Shown here in pieces: positions 54,601-64,000 of a stretch of 64,000 bases of DNA. The stretch's first letter is position 1. Every line of letters begins with the position of its first letter. This stretch comes from Micromussa lordhowensis. Taxonomy: Eukaryota; Cnidaria; Anthozoa; Scleractinia; Lobophylliidae. The stretch is taken from the NCBI GenBank assembly GCA_964020085.1, contig OZ026595.1, positions 20,021,653 through 20,085,652 of the forward strand, given 5' to 3'. Made by a program: the position numbers and the translations under genes. Below the pieces are notes generated by a model. It was not told the DNA's origin, searched no databases, and saw nothing but the letters and a program-made list of their open reading frames with translations.

Positions 54601-57600
54601 ACTGTAATGATATTACCCAGATAAGGGAAGCTTTTTTAAAACATCCTCGCCGTTTAACTTTATTTTATCTGGCTTCCTGTTTTTTCAGCTAATTGCATCT
54701 CTTTGGTATTCTTTCTGCTTTACGGACTTCTCTAAATTTTTGGAACCTCGTTTATATCAAATGTGCCGACTATGCTTCTGGCTAGATGTTTACCAGTTAA
54801 AAGACAACAACTGTTAATTTTCGTACACGCAAAGAACGCCAAACGACTTTCTTAGCTTCATGTAAAAAGGTCAAAATTAGTGGCTTTCGTTGATTAAGAA
54901 GTGCTGACAAAATAAGTCATTAGTTTAGCTTACTACTGTCAGTTGTAGATAGGAATGGGGGTATTTAGTTGCCCCTTTCAGCATCACCTTGATGTTATTC
55001 CATGGGCACGGATTGAGTTTAAGTGCCAGGTACTGAGTGATAGAGTGATTTCAACTAGATCATGCACTGAAAATCCTTAGTTGTGCGAAACAATTTTCGA
55101 GGGATGATCAACGGCCAAATAACACTTGGTTAGACTTGTCCGACACAGTGTTTCCCAGTTGTTAAGTGAAATGCAGTTGAATCCGCCATTTTTATTAGTT
55201 CATTCCAAGAAATCGGTGAGTTCATTCATTGATCCGTACAGTATATATTATTATGATAGCTCTCTTTAAGAAAGTTATTGCGATACGCTTTACATTCGCA
55301 ATAGTTTTTACTTTATATATAATTCGATTAAAAAGATTATTAACTGAAGGCTTTCTTCGCGAGGTTTCTCAAATGAATCAAGCTTACTAAGACATACTGT
55401 ATTCAAGATGGAACTGAGGTACACTAAGATGTAAATACTCCGAAATGCCGAAACTCATGGTGAAGTTTCCAATTTCTACTAATGTAAAAAAAATCGAGTT
55501 TCGGATGACGCAAAAGAATTGTGCGTAATGTCAAGTGATGTTCCTTAGTTCTGCTCATTTGCTGCAATGCGATTTTTGTGGTACAGTTCTAGTCTTTGTA
55601 AATCATACTCATAAGATTTGTTCTAGTGAGCCGCCACGCGAAACTGTAGTGTAACCACGCTTTGTATAGTGATCGAGAATTACCAAATTGTGAGATGCCC
55701 TGCCCATATAATTTCATGTCAGGAAATTCATGTGATAATAAGCCATTAAAAATGAGCTACCGTAGCTAAAGGAAATCGTAAATAGCTCACCTCCGAGCAT
55801 CAAACTTAGTCGACCCAAGATGACCGTGAAGTTTCTAGAAAAAAGATCGCCTTTCCTCTATTTTTATTTATACTACCTGCTGTATACACTACACACTGTT
55901 CGAGAAGTGGCCAAAAAGACAAATCTTACACTCTGAGTCGTTTAATGTATGTGAAATTAGTACCCTTTAACCATTTGGGTTGGATGTTTCCAAACATTTC
56001 GCGGCCGAAAGTAAGATGAGATATTTTGAGGGTTTGGCCGGCGAACTCTGACATCTCATTCCGTAAGGTAATTAAACTATTATGCTTAAAAGAATGCCGA
56101 TCAATTTGAAATCTTAACTTTTGTTTCAACCCGTTTGTTAATGACGGCCAAATCATTGACTTTGTAAATATTCGGCATTTTAAGAATTTGTGCCCGCCTC
56201 TTTTCACGGCTGAACCACTATAGTGTTCAAGTGGCTTACCGCAATATTACACGTGTATAAGTATGGACTTCTGGCTACATGCAGCCCCATGGAGGGGGGC
56301 GGGGGGGAGGGGAGTGGAATGCGGCGTACCCCTATAAAGAAGACGGTGGACCTCGTCGTCCTTTTCAGGGTAACTAAAAACGTCCGTACTAAAATTGAGA
56401 AGATCTGTGTACCAAACTACTTTCAAGGTTTAAAATTTGTCGACTGGTATCGCTTCCGATCATTTTTGCCGAAAAATGATAGGAACTATGTGTTGTTCAA
56501 TTGATATTTTTTTGAAACCGTTTAATTATGTTTTCGTAGTTGCAGTCCCTATTAGAAATTGCTATTGTAGTTAATTAACTGGTTTAAAATTACTACCTCT
56601 TAGTGTGGAAGTAATTTTGAGACACGCCCACAAAACGAGATTGTCATAGCTGTTGTGGGAGTTCTTTGCAAACAAACCGACGAGTGCTCCTGTAATTTCT
56701 CATCAAGGATCCCCCTCTTTGGACAATGAGCATCCAGGGGCTCATTATAAAGTGACTGCAAGACAAACTACTGCCATGATGAGCAAAATTTAGAATGGAC
56801 ATTGCTTAGAGCTGATGCAGCAAGTAAAACCAGTTCCGAAAACGCCACCATTGCGATGGAATTGACCTCAGTCTTAATCATAGTAAATGGAAAAAGTTCA
56901 GAAGGCGAAGAAAATTATCTCCAATTACTGGATGGCGCTCCGTTGTGGGGAGATGAGATAAGTGTTATCTCACAGAAGCTGAAGGTTGATGCTGATAGCA
57001 CTTGCCGAAACCTCGATTATTCCGGATCCGAACATCACAAAAACCGAATCTAATCATTAATAATTAATGATCATATAATGTTTTAAAGATAATATTGACC
57101 GAGTTCGGAACACAATCAGAAGTTCGCCAAGAGGAAGTTTACAAAGTTCCCAGGCACCGGTAGGGAAGTCTCGGAAATCATCTCCAGAAACGTGACGATT
57201 TTTTAATACTAGCAGGTTATAATGAACAATGTGCTCGCATGATATTTATATACTATTACCTACGCAGCTTTTCAGAATTATTTGATCTTAGGCTCTTGGA
57301 ACATTGCACCCAGATATTATTCCCCCGAATTGATTCTTGACCAGAATTTTTTTTGCCACAAACGTTTCCATCAAAATGTAAACTATTGTCTAATAGTCTT
57401 AGACCATGACGAGACGCTCAAGAGAGCCTTAAGCACTCAACAGCCTTACAAGGTTGGGGTCTTTTAAAAGCCATATAAAGTAAGGCTAGAACAAGTGATG
57501 ATGACACCGTCGTCACTTGTGAAAAACATATTCATGGTTCTTTTGTCCTTGCTTTTTAAAACCTCTCCTCAAACATTCACATCATTTTAGAGCCGAGCTA

Positions 57601-57637
57601 GGTGATCGGTGACACACATTTCAATGTTCATATATCA

Positions 57638-57804
57638 GGGCCGTAGCCAGAAAAAAATTTTGACTGAGGCAATGTCTATGAATAACTTATGACTGAGGCA
57701 ATCAGTCCATGGTTGAGTTCTCTTCCTAGGTATTAGGTACTATAAACAACAAAAGCCAAAGACATGAATGACCGAGGCAAGTGCCTCGGTTGGTCTAGCT
57801 ACGG
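57638..57804. repeat. MITE-like repeat, GGGCCGTAGCCAG ends
   Basis: GGGCCGTAGCCAG at 57638 is imperfectly mirrored by GGTCTAGCTACGG ending at 57804. The body repeats GACTGAGGCAAT twice, then GACCGAGGCAAGTGCCTCGG, itself a small palindrome. Confidence 0.55.
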
Positions 57805-59920
57805 AAGTCACCTCATTATCATGACGCCATCGCTTTCGGAAAGCCCCGTTTTTAAAAATGTTTCCCGTCCACACTAAAACGCAAAGCCAGCGTTTTCAAA
57901 AATCCTAGAAGCAAAGCAGCGACAGTTTTCAAATTTCCCCGGCATAGCGCGGACGTGACTTCACCTGACTTCTTTTCTTAGATGCACTAGGCCAAGTCAG
58001 ACTCATTCATTCTTTGTTAATACTAGGCGACATCGTTAGTCAGGAATACAGTTGACCTCAGAAATACCAGCTCTGATATTACACTACCCTCGAGTTCATA
58101 ATCCCTTTGATGAAATTGAAACAAATGGTTGCCTCGAGCATTGGTAAGAACATAAGGAAGGATAGAGGTTTGCTAAGGGCCTAGAGAGCGAATAACTGGA
58201 CATAAGTGCGCTGGGAAAAGGTACAACAGATCATTATAATTAACTATACAGTACGGTTTTAACTATTCTATTCAATACCATTTTAAATCAGAACGGGAAA
58301 TGCTTAGAATTATTTCGTAGGGTGCCAGTTTTAGTGTCGCTGAAGAACAGAGTCTTGTCTGTTCGAAGAGAAAATCGAGCCATAGAAATGCGTACGTAAT
58401 TATAAAACTGAATAAGTCTATTGCATGACAAAACATTTAAAGAAAGACATGCTCTTTATGTATATGTCAGTTTGATGTTGGTAAACATTTCTTCTACATA
58501 TTCTTCATTTATTCATCCGTGCAGTTTTAATTACAGACAAATGAAGATTTCACTTTATATACTAGATTGAAAAGATAAACAGCATACATTAACTTATATT
58601 AACATACTTTTTTTAAAAAGCTTTTCAGATCCAGTTAAAGATGGTTCTAAGGATGATTTTTTCTTTTTTTTCTGCCGAAGTAGAGAGGCAAGCTCGCGTT
58701 TATCTTTTTTAGCAAATCAATTTTAAAAGCTGCAATTGTGCCATAAAACCAATACATTTGTTGATATCGCCTATTATAGACTTGTCGCGAAGATTGACTG
58801 AAATCTTAACTCCGAAAGTGCCCACACTTTGTTATCGATGACGGTCAGTTTTATATTTATAATGAAAACTTTGATAGGGAATCTATTACTGAAGCTTAGT
58901 TCTTCCTTTCAACTGTGCAAATTCCGGCTGTTTCGTTTTTAATAACAAGTTGAGTGTTCGAACACTTACATCAGCTAAAGCCTTGACAGTCTGAGATATA
59001 TTTATGTTTGGTCGATAGTCACTTAATTGTTTCTCACCCCAAGAGATCTTTCATTATACAGAATTTATACATGCATGCATAGCGCATTTGAGCCTTGAGC
59101 CGTTGGACTATTTATTACAGCCATCATTAAAATCGTAAAAAAATATATAAAACTTTGAAATGACACTCATTGAAAGAAGAAAAGAAATTTCACTGGGCTT
59201 CCAAATTAACGTTCTCAACACTTGCTCAGCTTTTTCAATTGTTCAGAAAACACACTCGAGGATATTGATAAGAAAACATTATTTAATTTACAGTTTGATA
59301 AGGCGGCATTATCGCTTTCATTACTTGCACTTTTAAAGTGTTTCACGGAAATACACGAACCAAATTAGCACCTCCCCGTCTCGTTCTTGAGCAAGCTTAG
59401 GCCATTTATTCCTTATTAATGAACAAATTCTCTATGCAAATCCACGGACGTTGTTTAAATGTGACTAAATTCGCTTCGGGCAGCCGTGAGCAGGATGTTA
59501 ATTTTTCTTGTGCGAAATGGTGGTCAACTTTTGATGAAGGTACTAGCTCTCACAAAGGGGAAAGATAAATTCATGCCGGCTCCGCGTGTAATATGCCGCC
59601 GAACAATTTCGAATAGCTTAAAAAAACCTGACATTTTCGTCTAGATTAATTTTTTTCGATCCAAGCTCAATAGAACATATACTTGTCCTTCAGATAGCTA
59701 TATAATGCATGCCGGAACCAAACCTCTTTCTTTAAAAATGCTGTCAGAGGTGAATCGCATACTGTGAAATCATTCAAATGATTTTCATTTTGGGCTGTTT
59801 AATTTGTTAGTCACTTCAGTGTTAATGGCAATTTGAACTTTCAACTCTGTTGTTGAAAACCTACTGGCATTAAATATTTTGAGCTGTCTGACTTTTGTGT
59901 GATGATGTTTGTTGTGATGT

Positions 59921-60080
59921 ACAAGGTGGTTGTAGATTATGTCTGTGAATGAAACCCTATTTAAATTAAAGCAATTCAAATGAAAGCTATTGAGCTGTTA
60001 TTTCATCTGTTTCTTACGCTCTACAAGGTGGTTCTATATGTAGTCTGTAGACGAAGACCATTTAAATGAAAGCCATTGTG
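59921..60080 (+). repeat. 101-bp direct duplication
   Basis: ACAAGGTGGTTGTAGATTAT at 59921 recurs as ACAAGGTGGTTCTATATGTA at 60022. Both are followed by GTCTGTGAA or GTCTGTAGA and a TTTAAAT...GAAAGC block. Confidence 0.75.
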
Positions 60081-61024
60081 TAGTACCTTAATGTGGCAGA
60101 GATTTGATACGCCTTAAAAGAAAAGCAGAATGGGTCTTTGGATCAAATCGCAGTGTGTTACCGTTCCAATGAGAGTTACTGAGTACTGCTTCTATATGTT
60201 GTTACATATATTATACATGTGTTCGTTTTTCTCTTTTTTGACCGTAAAAAATGGAAGTGTTTTCGTTTTTTTTTCGTTTCTTTACGAACCTTGTCAAGGT
60301 ACTGTCTCCCGTCACCTGCTTGGTCAGTGACATATTGTGAGGAGAAAATAGTCCATGATCATTTTAAGAATTAAAGAATAAATTGACCCGAAGGCAAATC
60401 AGATAGGATCGAGATTAACGTCTTGCACTGAAAAAACCCGGATAGATTCGCACAAAATAATACTTTATTCTGTTTCTTTGTTTTTAAGAAATACGATGAT
60501 CCTCTTAGCCAGACATATGGTCGGCTATATATTGAGCAATTTTACGAATTCGTAAAGACACTGGCACCGCGGAGAAGCTGAAAAGACCCACAGGTCAGAC
60601 TTGCTCTCATTTTCTCAGGTAAAGTTGGTATTTCTGGTAAATTAGATCATTCACCGGCTAGCATTCGCGATGACTGCGCCGATATATTGATCATAAGGGC
60701 CGCTATAACTGAATTTTTGTCATTTGTAGACTGAGACTTTCGATCGATTGCACGGCAAACTAAACGATGTGATTTTGAGTTCGGCAGCTAGCCCAAAGCT
60801 CCGACTGAACTCGTTTCTTAGTTTCTGGGTAGCTGTGTCACTATTGGGGGTAATGTTGTGCAACACTGATGGGTATTTTCATTGTAAATCTTTGTGTTTC
60901 TAGCGTTGAAGTACAAGTACATTCTTGGAACTGAGACTTTTTTTAAGAAAAGTGTAGCTAGGCCTAGTGGTTTGGCGCAATTAACAAACACACAGTGGTT
61001 GAACGTTTACACTGAACTGACTTG

Positions 61025-61400
61025 GGATTTTTGTGTTTGTATAATCAAAACAGTGTTAAAGAATCAGGCAAACTTCTGCGTGAAGGGACCAAAAATAGTT
61101 GTTGGTTTAATTGAATGAAAACAATGTTAAGCACGTTTCTTCCATCTTAAAACGCGACTATTGTTCTTGTCAAGACAGTCATGGAATTGTTCCAACAACC
61201 ATTATTAAAAGATTATGGTTTTGTTGCGAATTGTTGTGTTTGGATAATCAAAACAACATTAAAGAATCGGGCAAACGTTTCTCAGTAATTATTGAAAATA
61301 ATGTGAAACACGTTTCTTCCAACCTTAGTGGTGACTACTGTTAACAGCAAAAGACAGCCATGGAATTGTTCCAACAGAAATGAAAGATTATGACTTTGTT
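61025..61400 (+). repeat. ~200-bp tandem duplication, diverged
   Basis: TGTTTGTATAATCAAAACAG at 61031 and TGTTTGGATAATCAAAACAA at 61237 start matching blocks. Each continues AAGAATC-GGCAAAC and a GTTAAGCACGTTTCTTCC or GTGAAACACGTTTCTTCC segment; CATGGAATTGTTCCAACA also repeats. Two 74-77-codon ORFs follow the repeat and are not supported. Confidence 0.8.
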
Positions 61401-62098
61401 GCGGTTTCCATTTAGCCAATGTTCAATAGTTTTACCTCAAGAATGTCTATATAAACTCTAAGACTGTTTGAAGACAGGCGTTCTCCGGTCTTTAGAAACA
61501 TGCTGAAAAATAAGAAACGAAGTTGATATTCTCGATCTGATGATCAAAGTTCATCTTTAACTTTTACGAGTCAAGTTCCTTCTCGAAATTACTACGATAA
61601 GCTAACGAGATAAGACGCAACTATAAACATCGGGGATGTTAAGAATCAAGATAAAATCAAGTGATTTTAACTTTAACAGACAAAACTTCCCAGAGCAAAG
61701 ATTCAAGAGGGCCTACACCTTGTGATATTCTCAGGTCTTGATCAAATTAACTCTTGCTAATACGTCGGAAGGCCTTGGAAGAGACTTCATTTAACACGAA
61801 ATTTTATTCATTTTATAGACAAGCGTTTATCTACAAGAAAAATATTGACACGAAAAAAAAACAACTCTTTTCCTCTTAGGCTATTGTTCCCTTATAGATT
61901 AATTGATGGTAGTCCTTCTAGGATAGTGCCATTCGTGAAAAACTAGTTGTTTTCTTTATTGTGAATTACGTTGGTTTTAGTTTTTACTACAATTTGAGAT
62001 TGGCCGAGTAGTCTTGTTCCTTTTTTTAAATTCAATCAGGATTTACCTAACCATTTGTACGACGTATCGATGAAACACTGAATTCGTTCAGATTCTAT

Positions 62099-62452
62099 TA
62101 AGCCCCGTCCACACGTATCCGGATAATTTTGAATCCGCAACTTTTCTTTCCGGAGATGGCTTTCGTCCACACGCATCCGGTGAATTCGGCAACGAATCCG
62201 GATACTTTTTAATCCGCTAAATCCGCAACGAATCCGATAACGTGTGGACTGCGAATCCGATGACGTAGCAAAATCGTGTTCAGTCTATAACCAATATGGC
62301 GGCACAACATGTAGGACTAGTTTCTGAAGAGTGAATACGGATACCATCGGATGCGCGTGGACAGGCGATCGAATGCGATTTGAATACGCTATTTGTGGAC
62401 GGGAAATTTTTGAAACCGGAAAGAAAAAGTTGCGGTTGTGGATGGGGCCTTA
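62099..62452. mobile_element. ~354-bp MITE, TAAGCCCCGTCCACAC ends
   Basis: TAAGCCCCGTCCACACGTAT is mirrored by TTGTGGATGGGGCCTTA at 62452. Inner pairs are CAACTTTTCTTTCCGG / CCGGAAAGAAAAAGTTG. The body repeats AATCCG motifs. The fragment around 57850 (CCCCGTTTTT...CCGTCCACAC) is a probable relative. Confidence 0.8.
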
Positions 62453-62641
62453 GTTGTTATCGCGGGCGTTGAGTAAAGGGAGGGGAAAATAATTGGTATG
62501 TAGATTAATTTGTACCATGAATTGATCTTTCATATCATATAGATGGTTACTTTCTTGTTTTAACAGCACTTAAGCCTGTCGTTTTTCTCTAACTCAGCTT
62601 AAAATTGTTTTACAGGCGATTTTGACAGTTCGTCAGTCAAC

Positions 62642-64000
62642 ATGACCTTGGAAGGAAATTTCTCTATCAATCAAACAAACAACTCCATTTGTAAGTACAT
62701 TGAACTTTGTGCCAAATTTTTGAAGAAGCACTTGAAAACACTTATCAACAAAACCGGAACAGGTACTCCCTCATTTCAAACAAGCACAACACTTTGAAAA
62801 ACGGTCACTCATTCGAATTTATTGGATGATAAATGACCTCGTTGTTTTCCACTGCAAACAAAAACAAAGGTCTTCTACCTAACAAATGTGCTCTGGTAGT
62901 CGTCGGAAAATGAAGCTCTCGACTGAGTGTTTATGGAAAAAAGAATCTCTATTTAAATGGCTCCTTACTTTGAGAGAAGCAAGGAAGTCTTTTCAGCATG
63001 CCTTCAAAGTTATACTAATTAATATTAATCACTGAAAAAAGAAAACAGTAATTGTTGAGCTGTTTGGACAAATGGCGTAATGCCTAAACTGAGGTCTATA
63101 CCGCACAGGATCAGAAGCTCTTTGAATCTAATCCCTGAGGGATGTTGTTGTTTGAATTTTCCTCACATTGTTTCAGGTACTGCGTATTGCACTGATCTTT
63201 TTATGCAGATTGGTCAGGAGAATAGGGAAACCCGTTACCGTGAGAGCTGGTATCAAAGAAAATCATATGCGCAAATGAATAAGAAGAATTCTACACACTG
63301 AATACAACGCCACTAAAATGAAAATCAAACTACCCTGAAAATGCATGATGTGTTTTTACCTGCTCTGGGACGATCACATTATATCGTGATTATTTCCCCT
63401 TTAGGCTCTCAACCCCAGCCCTCCCCCCTTATTAGATCGGCAATGGCTTACACGGGTCAAGCTCTTTTCGGTCAGGTTTGCTTAAGTTTATGCAGGATCT
63501 TGAAAATAGGGATTTCACATCTTGCCGTCCACTTTCCCCTAACAGCTGCCTTTGTCCACTTAGATGCTGCACCCCAAGGCAGTTTTTCCACCGGATCATT
63601 TACGTACGATATCAAGATCACGATAACGTCATTATACGCAGTCTCCTTTCTCTTCGGACTCGTGGGAAACGCCCTTGGACTTTATATCATCTGCAGAAAA
63701 TGCGGCATGAAAGCAGCCACTCACTTGCTCATTGGGAACCTCGCCTGCTCCAACTTACTCATCGCCATCATTGTTATGCCAATGTCGGTTTTTTACTTGT
63801 ACAACGAACACCGCTGGCACGCAGGGACCGCGGGAGCCGTCACTTGCAAACTCTCCCAGTACCTGTTTCTGTTCCCCATTGCGACGTCTATTCTCACCAT
63901 ACTGGTGGTTTCTATAGACCGTTTCTTTGCGGTATTCCACCCACTAAAAGCGAAGGTGTTTCGAAGACCTAAAATCATGACCGCGACTATTTGGATTTGC
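62642..64000 (+). CDS. Class A (rhodopsin-like) G protein-coupled receptor, N-terminal part
   Basis: A 5' exon (acceptor before 62616) has ATG at 62642 and ends at GTAAGT (62691) in phase 1. Its 16 residues MTLEGNFSINQTNNSI carry three N-glycosylation sequons. The next exon starts at 63564 (or 63546; both fit phase 1) and is open to the window edge. TM1 shows YAVSFLFGLVGNALGLYII with the GN motif; TM2 HLLIGNLACSNLLIAIIVMP; ECL1 has W in HRWHAG; TM3 begins at TCKL (disulphide Cys) and ends VVSIDRFFAVFHPLKAK; TM4 starts TATIWIC. The sodium-site Asp 2.50 appears as Asn and DRY is DRF. These features suit a peptide-type receptor, but the ligand cannot be told. The remaining four TMs lie beyond 64000. 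The ORF overlapping in another frame is a shadow. Confidence 0.88.

Larger units (their letters stand above)
54641..62098. other. Gene-poor stretch
   Basis: No gene is recognised. Minor features are a G-rich run at 56287-56314, the repeats listed separately (56625, 57638, 59921, 61025), and unassigned ORFs at 55926-56207 (minus) and 56802-57053 (plus), neither with a family motif. Confidence 0.4.

Overview
The window looks like nuclear DNA of an anthozoan cnidarian, most likely a stony coral. It is AT-rich and intron-rich and full of short inverted-repeat elements, decayed LINEs and tRNA-derived SINEs. Its host genes are ordinary metazoan genes with short exons and clean GT/AG junctions. The assignment to coral is inference from repeat style and gene content; no species is claimed.

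Layout. 1-4384: a palindromic repeat, then the last three exons of a von Willebrand factor A (vWA) domain gene on the + strand, which starts outside the window. 5297-7495: two decayed LINE 3' ends. 8565-13791: a glucuronyltransferase of the B3GAT family on the - strand. 14690-20438: a palindromic minisatellite, fold-back elements, two unidentified acidic or charged ORFs, a GIY-YIG-like ORF of Penelope type, and one of two 831-bp TTAA-flanked elements. 22082-23409: nested inverted-repeat elements. 24246-27101: a RecQ-helicase relic between inverted repeats. 27152-27487: SMIM12. 30234-38741: UBLCP1 on the - strand in nine recognisable exons. 39146-45101: MGAT2 in eight exons on the + strand, head-to-head with UBLCP1. 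45102-62600: mostly repeats and unassigned sequence. 62642-64000: the start of a class A GPCR that runs off the right edge.

How the genes relate. MGAT2 (complex N-glycan branching) and the B3GAT-like enzyme (glycosaminoglycan linker or HNK-1-type glucuronylation) are both Golgi type II glycosyltransferases. They lie 25 kb apart on opposite strands, so I do not infer a cluster. UBLCP1 (nuclear proteasome phosphatase) and MGAT2 share a gap of about 400 bp between start codons, so a shared bidirectional promoter is likely. No operon, CRISPR array or phage-like system is present. I see no clearly new biological system. The strongest leads are the matched pair of TTAA elements, one apparently sitting at a splice site; the RecQ relic between inverted repeats; the in-frame minisatellite next to a UBLCP1 splice acceptor; and the unusual TM2 and TM3 residues of the GPCR.

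All gene models were built by eye from frame, splice consensus, intron phase and remembered family motifs. No alignment or search was run.
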